A stretch of DNA of 64,000 bases. Origin: Apus apus (lineage: Eukaryota; Chordata; Aves; Apodiformes; Apodidae). Shown here piece after piece: positions 54,501-64,000 of this stretch. The stretch is taken from assembly GCF_020740795.1 (NCBI RefSeq), contig NC_067283.1:59489966-59553965 (forward strand), given 5' to 3'. Each line of letters begins with the position of its first letter. Positions within the stretch are counted from its first letter, which is position 1. The translations under genes were made by a program, and so were the position numbers. The notes beneath the pieces are model-generated. The model saw nothing but the letters and a program-made list of their open reading frames with translations. It was not told the DNA's origin and did not search any database.

Positions 54501-57069
54501 TATAGTTCAGGTGTGGCAGACTTTATATTTAGAGATGGAGTTTAGATTTGGAGTTAGATCTGGACTGAACTGAACACAATTCTAATTAAAATATTATTTT
54601 TCCATATTTTGAAGGGATCAATTTTCTATTCCCCAAATTCCAGAATCTTCCAGTATAGTTTCACTCATGTCCAGTTTCTCAAAGTGAAAAAGCCTTTTTT
54701 CTTCTATTGGTCCCTTAATGTTATTCCAGAAATCAAATCGAAATGATCTTCCACTCCATTAGAGAGCCTTTTACATAAAGGTACTCCACACACACACTTG
54801 CTAGCAACCCTGGCCTTTGTTGTCTTGAAGGCAACAAATTGATACATTCACACATAACTCTATTATAGAGAGTATACAGTACAAAGACCATAGAGCATAC
54901 AAAGCAGTATAGAGAATAAAAAGTATCTGACCAAATAGCATAAATGTAAATGTATCTTGGTGACTTTTTTTTTAAGGCATTATTTTTAGCATTACCTTCT
55001 TTCACATGGAAGGTCATGGTAACTAGGCTCTACTGATGCAGTTTTTCTATGTCAAAGAGAATGAATGGTCTTGATGCTTCCATCAGTCCATAACTTGTTT
55101 TTAAATTAGCCATTTCATAACCTCTGTTACTAACAAATACATTTTACTTAACTTAGATTTCTCATGTGAAGAAAACTAGTTATGTCTTTGATAACTGATT
55201 TCAGGGAGTTAAAATTTAGACTGAGAGGTGACTTCAGTCTCAGGTCATTTGCTCTGTTGAGAAAAGTTACACAAGGTAAAGCAGAGCCAGATTTGTTTAT
55301 GCTGCCTTTTATGAACATCAAAACTGCCTCTTTCAGCAAACATGAGATCTATTTCAAATTCCTTTACAAAACAACAGAATAGTTTTTTAATTTATGCTTA
55401 CTGATGATGACAGAATCTTACCTCTTTATTACCTTCACATAGCAAATTATAATTAATTATATACTCCACACTTATTTAATAATTTTCAGTTGACTGTCCT
55501 TCTAGATTTGATATGCGTAACATTATTTGCCTATGGCAAACTTTTATGAACTCCAATACGTACCACACATTCATCTTATTTACAATTAATTGCAGATGTT
55601 GTATTTACCATTAATGTACATGTTTATTGGCTTTAATTTCACATCTGTGTTGCTTTATTATACAACTTGCTTTATCAGTTTAACTGCACACTGCTTCTGA
55701 TATAATAGCAGCCACCAAACCTTGCTTTTGTATTTTACCTTTCAGTATAATTATAGTTTTCTGGGTTTTAAAAGCAGTGAAGTAATCTGAAAATAAATTA
55801 TTCATTATTTGGAAAATCAGCTGTAAAATGCTGCCTGAGATCTAATAGAGAAAAAATAAAGTAGCCAAGGCTTGCATGAACAAAAAGGTTTTCCTGTTTA
55901 AGAGCAAATCTCTGAAAAAAAGGGTTTGTTGTGGCAATCCATCTTTAGTCTGAAGAAAAAGGCAACAGCCCCACTTACTAGCCAAGCATCTTTTTGAGGA
56001 TAGCCCCACAAGTGATCCCACATTTCTGACCAGTTTGCACACAGACACATCTGAGCTAGCTGGAAAGCCCTATCTAGTTCCAACAGAGAAATGAAACAGA
56101 ACAAGCCTCAGCACAGGAAAGCTATTCAACATGTGCTAAAAAATCTGTCATTGGTTTATTGTGCAGGTATCTAGTTGTTGATATACCGATTAAACAAATT
56201 AGTGCTAATTAGGGTAAGTCTACAAATGTTTTAAGTACCTTTCCTACTGTAAGGTGCAGATATCCTAAGTACTACAGCAAAGCAGCTTTTTAAAATTTTC
56301 ACAGATAAAATACAAAGTGTTTAGAAATAAATAAGAAGGAAAATGCTACTGGCTTCCAGTAATGAAATAAAAATAGAAACAGAAGGTGTACAAGGTGAAA
56401 ACAATATTTTGTCTGATAAAGTATTGCATTGAGAGGTGTAGCTCTGTATATTGGTTCTTGAAGATCTTAAAAGGGTGAAAAATCACCAGACCATCTGAAC
56501 GAAAGGTTAAAGAGAAGCAAGAGTGGGAGCGGCCTGGCACAGCATTCCAAGTTCCCTCCCCAGATTGAAGCCCATCGCAGGCCACACCGGAGCTGCATGT
56601 GCAGTAAGAAGATACACTGTCACAAAGAAGGCTGTCACCTTCAATCTCGACATTAGCCATCCCCAGCTGTACAGGGGGCTCAAACTGCGGTTAACACCTG
56701 CTGGAGTGCGTCTGGTAGCGGCAAAAGATAATGATGAACCAACAAGCTGCAGCCCTGCTGGCCGTTCCATGCCTTATTCCTAGGGGAAAAGTCCTCCCAG
56801 CCTCAGGAGTCCCTCCCGTTTGGCAACCAGTTTTGTGCAGTTCAGTTCATTTCTCCACGCCGTCACTGGACACGCAAAGTACTTTCAAGCAGAAAAGTGT
56901 TCTACAGCAGGCTTACAGTCAATTCTCTAAGGGCAATGCATAAAAATATATGAATAATGCAAATATCCAATATACAAATAGAAATAAACTAACCCAATGA
57001 AGGGCTCCGCCTCCTTCTCAAAAACTTTATTTCCTAAACACTGTTTCTCTCCTTAGCCCTCCTTCAGGC
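51546..57069. other. Intergenic AT-rich DNA, nothing recognised
   Basis: 5.5 kb. Positions 51,600-52,130 are GC-richer but unrecognised. 52,140-56,500 is strongly AT-rich with no open frame above about 95 codons. 56,500-56,950 approaches the next CpG island. No gene, RNA or repeat family identified. Confidence 0.4.
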
Positions 57070-57142
57070 CCTACCCACCCGAGCCCTCTCTCCGGTCACG
57101 CCCTCGCTGCCCCACGACCCGGGGAAGCGGGAAGGCTGCCGG

Positions 57143-57238
57143 GACTGGGCGCTGCGGAGCTGGGCGCTGCCGGGGCTGGGCGATGCCGGGGGTGGGCGAT
57201 GCCGGGGGTGGGGATGCGGGGCTGGGCGCTGCCGAAGG
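57143..57238 (+). repeat. GC-rich minisatellite in the RECK promoter
   Basis: About six imperfect copies of a 15-17-bp unit (GCTGGGCGMTGCCGGGG), with two near-identical neighbours at 57,177-57,212. Confidence 0.85.
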
Positions 57239-57613
57239 CGGGCACAGGCCGGTGCCCACGGGCAGCCCAGCGCGGCCGCGCCGGCCCGGAGCGCAGCCCG
57301 TCCCGTTACCAGCCCCGCCCTGCGGCAGGACCCGCCCCTTCTGTCCGCCGCGTCCCCCCGCCGGGCGGGCGGGCAGGGGCGGGGCGGCGCGGGGCTTCTC
57401 TCGGCGGGCACGGCTGCCGCCCCTGGAATGTCCGCGGCCGCCGGGCGGAGGGGCCGAGCCCCGGCTGGAGCGCGGCAGCCAATGGGGGCGGCGGGAGGCG
57501 GCGCGGGGCCGGGGGCCGGGCCGGGGGCCGGGGCAGCTGCCGGCGTCACAGCCGGTCCGGCCGGCGGGCGGGGGTCCCGGGGCGGGGCGGCGCGGCGGGG
57601 CGGCGGCCGGGCC

Positions 57614-57692
57614 ATGGCGGCGAGGGCGGCTCGGGGGCCTTGGGCCCTGCTCTGCCTGGCGGCGGCTCCGCTGCTCTTCCCTGGGGCGGCTG
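57614..57692 (+). CDS. RECK: RECK exon 1 (signal peptide)
   Basis: Start in context GCCATGG; 26 residues, MAARAARGPWALLCLAAA then PLLFPGAA, a typical signal peptide. It ends in phase 1 at a GTGAGT donor, compatible with exon 2. An in-frame upstream ATG at 57,428 would add a Gly/Ala-rich leader and is less likely. Its length, phase and sequence mirror TGFBR1 exon 1. Confidence 0.75.
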
Positions 57693-60600
57693 GTGAGTAG
57701 TGGGCGGGGGGAGGGACGGGGAGGCGGCTCCGCGGGTCCCGCTTCGGCAACATGGCGCAGGAACGGAGCCGCCCGGGGCCCGGGGCGCTGGCGTTGCCCG
57801 CAGGGGTGGGGCGGGCCCGGCGCTGCCTGCCCCGGCTGCCCCGGCTGCCCCGCCGCAGGGTTCGGGCTGCCCGGAGGAGGGCGGGCGGCCCCGCGGCACC
57901 CGCTTCCAGCCGTGCCTGCCCTGCTCGAGCCGGAGGCCGCGGCAAGTGAGGTCGGAGCCGGCTCCCCGGTGCCCGCGGGCTCTGCCAGAACGGGGCAGCG
58001 TCGCCTTTCCGGGGCCGGTACTTCCCGCCGCTGCTGTCTCGCTGTGCGGGCGGAAAAGCCCCGCGGAAAGCCGCGCCTAAAGCCCCGCAGCGGGAGCGAG
58101 GGGCTGCGTAGCTGGGCTGGCGGGGAGTGGGATGCAGGGAGGGCACGGCCGTCCTTCCCGCATCCCGCTTGGCAGCGCGGTGGGGGCAGGCTCCTTACCC
58201 CACCGGGTTACACGGCGCGGGCCGGGATCTGTGGCTTCGGCTGTCGTGCTGGCAGTGAGTACGTTCCCGAGATTGTGGTTTCGAATGGAGAAGACCTGGT
58301 ATCTTCTTCCAGATGTTACTCATTGGGAACCTGCCATAAGAAATGTCAGAATAGCCCGTGTGTTGCAGGGCTTGTATTCCTCGTGGTTTTGCTAACGTTT
58401 TCCAAAATGTTAGAAAAGGTGAGAATGGAGAAGTAAGGAACCGTCTGAAGTAGATGTCATAGAACATTCCCAAATAGGTTAACTGGAAATTCCAGATAAC
58501 TGAGGAATTTTGTTTTGAATAGATATTGTTAGTAATTTCCATTTCTGACTTAAGCACTAAAAACCACTCTGGGCCAGTTTAATTTCTTGCTAATTCAAGA
58601 TAGCGTGAATCTATTAGACTTTTGTATAAAAGGAATTAAATTACAAAAAAAAATCAGTATGCTTTGGTATAATTTATAAGACTTGAAACTCAGCAGTGTA
58701 AGTGATTGGGAAGGAGAACATTCCTGGATGTGTGTTGGTTAATCACAGGAAGGTTGAAAGCCACTGAAAACTAATGGATAAAAGGCCTGCGTGATGAATG
58801 TTTAATAAAGTGTTGCCTAAGATACTCAGGAACTCAAATGATAGTGACGTGCATTGTCACCTAAGCCAACGTAAATTCGCTTTATAGATCGCTAACTCTG
58901 AATTCTTGGCTATCTTAAATGTAGCAGTTACTCTCAATAAAAATGTGTATAATGAAAAATTTCAGATTACAGTGAAACAAAACAAGAAAACCAAGATTGA
59001 GTAGCCAGTGTTCCTGTTTGTAAGTAAAGCCTATGTTTAGGTATGTTTGACTGGATTTATTTTTTTTACTTATAACAGTTAATTTGCTGGATATATTTTG
59101 ATTGTGAACTTTAATGTTTTCTCCAGCACTGTATTAACGTGCTTGCAGTTTGATTGCATTAGACACTGAAATTTAGAAACATTTATGAAAATAAGTGCAA
59201 TCCTTGCCTTGAGAAAAACTGTTTCTAAAAGTGAATGTTTTTTATTAATATTATGTATTTCTAATACCTTGGCTTTATAACAAGACTAATAAAGTGTAAA
59301 GCAAAGCTTTTCGGTTAAGTGAACTCATAACTGAAGTTTGAACGTGGTGAAGCCTGCTAATGATGAAGTTGGTTCTCAGCACAGATCAGCTTACTGAACA
59401 TAGTAGGAAAACATGGAAGATCCCATTGATATCCCTCAAATCAGAAAGATTTGTGAGCCATCTGTCATCTGTGTCATACCTTAGTCCTCTTCTCTAATGG
59501 TAGAAAATTGACCAAAAAAAAATTTTCTCTTCAGGGATGTAGATTTCTGCATTAAAATATAGCTCAAGCTTGTAATAGCTGTTTTAATTTGTGAATGTTT
59601 CAGACAATCTTTTCTGTGGTTTGGGGTTTTTTTTGGTCTTTTTTTCCAGTTTCTCTGTATTTTCAAGCTGAAATTTTCTTTTTTAATATCATTTCAGTAT
59701 TGGAGAATTTTGGATCTGTGGTGATGGAATTGTTTGGGGTTTTTTTATTGGTTATCTCCTTGTAATAGCTATAACTTTTCAGGTGAAAGCACTTGTGAGC
59801 TATGAAATTATTGAGGAATTCATGCTTAAGATCCTTGTTATTGGTTCTGTCAGAATCTATTTAGTAACTAGGTACCGTGAAATACAGCTTCATGTGTGTG
59901 ATATCATTGTACAGGATTGCTTTTATGTTGTATCGGTGTGATACATAGATCAGATACAGTTGAGCAGAAATCTGTAATCATGAAATTAACTTGAGTATGA
60001 AGATGTGTGTAGAAGTAAAAGGTTTGAAGGAAACTTCTCTGGTTTTTAGTACACTGTTCCAAACACTGGGCAGTGAGGATGAAAATTATTATCAAGGAGT
60101 TGTGCAATCAATTTTATATGGGTCAAGCTTAGCTCTGAATGAAGGAGCTTTAAACGTGATGTCTCATGTCTTCTTAGTGCTTCAGTTCTCCGTTTTGTTC
60201 CTGTTGATGCGTTCATATCTGTGAACTCTGTGGCTTCCATCTAGTCAGGCAAAGTCATCCATCACTAGTGAAACAATTCATGATTTATTCCAAGTTTTTA
60301 GGAAGTCAGAGTTGAATGTGCAGCAGTGTTCACCTCTGTGAGAAAAAGGGTTCCTGCTTTAATTTCCTTTTCCACCTGTTCCTAACTGGTTCCTGAACTT
60401 TTCAGATTCTGTGAGATGATTCAGTTTACAAAAGCATATAGTCTCTGGAGTTTTTGCTGGATTTTGTTGTTCACTTTTTATTATTCTATCCTTTCTTCCC
60501 CCTCCTTGGGTTAATAATTTGAATTGCTCCACAAAGGAATATCGCAGTGCCAAGCTAGTGCAAGCTAAGAAGCAGAAATGTGACGAGAAGCAGAAGCATG

Positions 60601-60921
60601 GGGAGTGAGATCTCCTTTTGGAGGCAGTGAGTGTTCAGGGGTAATTCTGTGAGACTTGATGAACTGATCTGTGTCAGCTTTGTAACAAAATTTTCTCATG
60701 TTCTTTTTTGCCTTCTGGGAAGGAAAATTTCTTGCTATCATCTGTGGACCAGTGAAATCATCCTGAGGGGCCATGGAGTGGCTCTTCTGTTCAGAATTTA
60801 TGATAGTTAAGCACTTCAGGTCTTTTAAATATCTTTTTTCCCCTCCCTCTGCTTTTCCATAGGCTTGTCTTGTTGTTACCATGCAAAGGACAACTTAATG
60901 TGCCGTGATGTCTGTGAACAG
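57614..60921 (+). CDS. RECK: RECK, first two coding exons (gene continues past the window)
   Basis: Exons 57614-57692 and 60863-60921 join to 138 nt, 46 codons, in frame. RECK is a GPI-anchored cell-surface glycoprotein with N-terminal cysteine-knot repeats and Kazal-like domains. It restrains matrix metalloproteases and, with GPR124, is a receptor component for WNT7A/7B. Exon 1 gives a 26-residue signal peptide; exon 2 gives SCCYHAKDNLMCRDVCEQ, the start of the first cysteine-knot motif, close to the human CC..(KDN)..MCRDVCEQ. Exon 3 (which in known RECK proteins continues with a run of Ser and Lys) was not found before 64,000, so it must lie beyond the window. The two exons are separated by an intron of 3.2 kb. 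Confidence 0.82.
57693..60862 (+). other. RECK: RECK intron 1
   Basis: 3.2 kb: the CpG-island end followed by AT-rich sequence. No repeat was recognised. Acceptor is a pyrimidine-rich tract ending TTTTCCATAG. Confidence 0.7.
57748..57757 (+). promoter_or_regulatory. RECK: YY1-like site in RECK intron 1
   Basis: CAACATGGCG, identical to the site in TGFBR1 intron 1, and preceded in both by GGGTCCC. A YY1 core. Confidence 0.5.
60863..60921 (+). CDS. RECK: RECK exon 2 (first cysteine-knot segment)
   Basis: 59 nt. With the G carried over from exon 1 it reads exactly 20 codons, GLSCCYHAKDNLMCRDVCEQ, and leaves in phase 0 at CAG|GTAAGC, a strong donor. The CC, MC and VC cysteines and the CRDVCEQ tail are the RECK signature. 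Confidence 0.88.
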
Positions 60922-61639
60922 GTAAGCTTGTTTTAAATTAGTTTTATCCCTTGGAGATAAAGTCATGCCTTTAGAGAATGATGTAGCAAGATTAGGGTTA
61001 TAAGCAAATTATTTTCTGTGTGAATACAGTGTGTGAATCATGAGAGTTAATGTTATTGTTATTTAAATGAGAACTTAAATGTTTAACACTGTAGTCATCT
61101 TTCCTTCCACAGAAAACAGGTTCTACTTAAGTTGAGGACAAATAGAGATATAAAGGTAAGGTCAGGATTTGATCAAGAAGTGATAAGTATGTTAGGAAAT
61201 GAGGGGTGAAGGTATTTTGCCCAGTTTCTCTATCTTCTGTATCCAAGTTTTTGGGAATTTAAAATGAAGAACAAGATGTTGATACTGTTCTTTCTACCTG
61301 CCTGTTCTTGTTTCTTAGAAAAGCAGGTGAGATACTCATGACATATATATAGCTTTGTGAATCTCCTTACTTTGTTCATAAGGTAATAACAAAGATTGAA
61401 AAGTCAAGTTTGGAATACATTTTTTTCACAACTTATATGTAGATTTGTACCTTTGGAGACTACATGGTACAGCTTTGTTTGTGTGTCTTTATATACATTT
61501 ATATACATAAAAATTTACATCAGTAAAGCATACATACACAATTTTAATATAAAAATGGTGTCCTTACATCATACCTGCCCTCTTTTCTTGTCTTCATTAC
61601 CCACTTTGGGACTGCTGAAGCCCTCAGCTTGATTATGAT

Positions 61640-62616
61640 TGTTGTGGTTTGGGCCTAACTCGACAACAAAGAACCAGCCATGAGACTGCTCACTCAGCCC
61701 CCCCCTCTACACACACACTGAGATGGGCAGGACAAAGTCCAACTAGAAACTTGTGAGTCAAGACAAAGGACAAGGAGGGTTTCACTCACCACTTAAGGTC
61801 CTAGGCAAAACAGACTCAACTTGGGGAAAAATAATTTAATTTCACACTAATTACACACAGAGAGCAGGGCTTGCATATGTACCCCACCTCTCCCTTCTTC
61901 CCGGGCCCAAATCCCTTTGTTCCCGGTTTCTCTCCCTCCTTCCCCCAGCGGCACAGGGGGACAGGGGATGGGGTTTAGAGTCAGTTCACAGGCTGGTGGT
62001 TCCTGCTGCTCCTTCCTCCTCAGGAAGAAGGATTCCTTATAGTCCTCCCCTGCTTCCCCACGGGGTCCCTCCCATGGGAGAGAGTCCTCCAAGAACCTCT
62101 CCTTCATGAGTCCTTCCCACAGGGAGCAGTCCCTCAGGAGCAAGCTGCTTCAGCATGGGCTTCCCACAGAGTCATGGGCTGCTTTGGGTACAGTCACCTT
62201 CCCTGGTGCAGGGTCCCCCATGGCTGCAGATCCAAGTCCATGGGCTGCAGGTCCACATTTGCCCCTCCTGGCACCTTCAGGGGATGCTCTACTGTTGTTT
62301 CCCCTCTGTGAGTGCAGGGGGACCACCTGTCATCTTGCCGTGGGCTGCAAGGGAACTTCCTCTTCTTCCTCACCAACCTCAGAATCTCTACTCTGGCACT
62401 GCTTTCACCTTTCCAGCTTCCACCTTTCCTCTTCTTCCTTTGCTCTCTCTGCTTTCAGGTCTTATATCAATTAATATGTTAATCACAGAGGTGCATCTAT
62501 TGTCTCTGTAATGGCTTGGCCTTGGCCACCTTAGCAGGGGGAGCTTTTAGTAACATCTTACAGGAGCACCCCTGGGGCCCCTTCCCCACTACCAAAAGCA
62601 TGCCAGAACCAAACTA
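61640..62616 (-). mobile_element. Bird ERV LTR with internal repeats, probably minus orientation
   Basis: Begins TGTTGTGGTTTGGGCC and ends with 'ccactaccaaaagcatgcca', the two ends of a long bird LTR class. In between lie 'ccagcggcacagggggacag', 'cctcctcaggaagaagga' and several worn copies of a unit like 'ctgcttcagcatgggcttcc' with 'tcccac(a/g)g' spacers (62,060-62,290). It is almost 1 kb with no coding potential; its position is inside RECK intron 2. Ends are approximate. Confidence 0.75.
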
Positions 62617-63495
62617 GCATAGTGATTAGGTTTGTATTTATCCGTGATTGTACTAACAAAACTTTTATTTTAAATTGCACTTCTTCCTCCCTGATATGTT
62701 TGTAGAATGCAGCCAAATTCCCCTTCAGCTTTCCTATTGTTAGGCCAAACAAGGAAAAGCTTTACAGTCTCTTTGCATAAGATGTTATCACAGTTTCTGT
62801 AATTATTCTTGTAGCCCTTCCAGCATAAGTTTATCTCTTTTAATACAGGTAAGGAAAACTGTAGCTAGTATTATAAGCAGAAGTATAGCATTCAGTCTTA
62901 AAAATTGTGTTAAAACATAGGTATAAATAAGATAAATATATTTGATGCCATATAAAAACAAATGTAATTAGCAGGTTTAGTAGCTGCATTGAGAGGGCAT
63001 TTGAAATAATCTGTCCAATTCCTTTGTTTCATTGGAGTTCCCAGTTTATCATGTGAATTCCTGTTAACTCTTAATGAGAGGCCTTGATCTTTCTACTGTC
63101 AATTTTAATCCATTTCTGTTAAATAGATGCTAATTATTGTGTAGAGTGTTCTATGGTTTTTATAAGATACTCTGATCTTGCCTCATCTGGAGGATCTCTC
63201 TCTACTCAGATAATCAGAATATTCAGAGTCTTTGTGGTGAGAGGTCTAGAACAAGTCTAAAGCAAGACTGGCACCCCTCAGATTATTCTGTAAAGAGCTG
63301 TCTTAGTTAACTCACATCGGGCTGGTGGCATCTTTTGTTGAATGATTCTTTGGTAGAGGCTAACAAGCTGTCTGAAGAGGCTGTCCACTTACTGATTTTT
63401 ATACCACTCCAGAGATCTCTATCCAGATCCTCCTCCATGCATAGGAACAGTCCATCCCAGTCCCCAGGAGAACACTTTAATGTTTCAAGGGGCTG
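62617..63495. other. RECK: Intron sequence, nothing recognised
   Basis: AT-rich, no repeat family, open frame or splice-site pair recognised. Confidence 0.4.
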
Positions 63496-64000
63496 GCTTG
63501 GCTAAACAAAGAGGTAATGAACAAGTGTCAATGCAGAAAGGTAGTATAGAGAAGGCAGAAGCAGGGAAGGGTTATAAAAGAAATTTAGAAAGTATGCCCA
63601 GGCCTGTAAGGTTATATTGGAAAAGACAAAGCTTAGCTAGAGTTGAGACTTGTTCAGCATGTCAAGGGCAACAGGACATGCTATGGCAGTAGTTAAAGGC
63701 TGAAGAAGTAAAAATGGGCAGCTGTTGTTGAATGCAGTACATGATGTAGTGTCAGCAAATGCAGATAAGGCAGAGGTGCTGAATGGCTTCTTTCCTTAGT
63801 CTTTGTTAACAAGGTCTCCTAGTCCTCTGACCTGGTGGAGGCAACATTCCACTCTTCAGGAAATACCAAGCTGGAAGGAAAAGTTTATAATCTTAGTGGG
63901 GGAGAGGCAGTGGCAGCAGTGAGTGCTATGCCTTTAAAAATTGAGCTAGATCAAGATGTATAGGGAGGTTCCTGAGGGAGAACAGCAAGACCCAAGACCT
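63496..64000 (+). mobile_element. CR1-type LINE, upstream (5') part, plus strand, cut by window edge
   Basis: Contains 'acaaagcttagctagagttg', 'tcaagggcaacaggacatgc', 'aaggcagaggtgctgaatgg' and 'cttctttccttagtctttgtt', which match the CR1 region just before the RT domain. It is the only copy here showing this part in plus orientation and it likely continues into RT sequence beyond the window. Confidence 0.75.

Larger units (their letters stand above)
57070..58220 (+). promoter_or_regulatory. RECK: CpG island promoter of RECK
   Basis: About 1.15 kb of dense GC and CpG surrounding the first coding exon of RECK, with GC boxes (GGGGCGGGGC near 57,376 and 57,579) and no TATA box. Long open frames on both strands (for example 57,064-58,146 minus and 57,183-58,436 plus) are artefacts of GC content. 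Confidence 0.8.
60922..64000 (+). other. RECK: RECK intron 2 (partial)
   Basis: Runs off the right edge. It contains a bird LTR (61,640-62,616) and the 5' part of a CR1 element (63,496 onward). No further RECK exon was recognised. Confidence 0.65.

Noticed and set aside
57428-57700. Upstream in-frame ATG at 57,428 as the RECK start
   Set aside because: It would add a long Gly/Ala-rich leader before the signal peptide; the ATG at 57,614 has good context and gives a normal signal peptide.
57064-58146. 360-codon minus-strand and 417-codon plus-strand (57,183-58,436) open frames over the RECK CpG island
   Set aside because: Same GC-rich artefact; the plus-strand frame crosses the exon 1 donor and low-complexity repeats.
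60863-60921. Second copy of TGFBR1 exon 2 (tandem TGFBR1 paralogue)
   Set aside because: The exon shares a C-rich start and KDN with TGFBR1 exon 2, but it is only 59 nt, ends in phase 0 and carries the CRDVCEQ signature of RECK. It lacks the HCCDRDHCN box of type I receptors.

Overview
The window looks like nuclear DNA from a bird. It has vertebrate split genes with GT-AG introns and two CpG-island promoters. It is also scattered with CR1-type LINE fragments and with solo LTRs of the kinds common in bird genomes. Nothing prokaryotic was seen: no operons, CRISPR array or ribosome-binding sites. The species and chromosome cannot be read from the sequence alone.

Layout. Positions 1-10,990 are upstream DNA with no gene I can recognise; they hold three CR1 fragments and one degenerate tandem-repeat segment. 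Positions 10,990-12,350 are the CpG island of TGFBR1. The nine coding exons of TGFBR1 (TGF-beta receptor type I, ALK5) run on the + strand from 11,496 to 41,635. They join in frame to 503 codons with the same residue numbering as the human protein through the GS and kinase domains. Introns 3, 4, 6 and 8 carry repeats. Intron 6 contains about 4.7 kb of LTR-retroelement-like DNA, and intron 8 holds two LTRs in opposite orientation, one with a clean 5-bp target-site duplication. The 3' UTR probably ends near 45,783, after an AATAAA at 45,761.

Positions 45,784-57,060 are intergenic: LTR fragments, several CR1 pieces (one stack looks nested) and a long AT-rich stretch. A second CpG island at 57,070-58,220 holds a signal-peptide exon (57,614-57,692). 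About 3.2 kb downstream a 59-nt exon (60,863-60,921) encodes the first cysteine-knot segment of RECK, a GPI-anchored regulator of metalloproteases and WNT7 signalling. RECK therefore starts here on the + strand and runs off the right edge.

How the genes relate. TGFBR1 is the signalling kinase of the TGF-beta receptor complex and RECK acts on extracellular matrix turnover. They lie head to tail about 16 kb apart. The most interesting signal is that the RECK first coding exon resembles the TGFBR1 first coding exon: both have 79 coding nt, both end in phase 1, they align without gaps at about 73% by my hand count, and they share motifs in the first intron. This suggests a local duplication that gave one gene the other's first exon and promoter. 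I did not find a new type of defence or mobile system.
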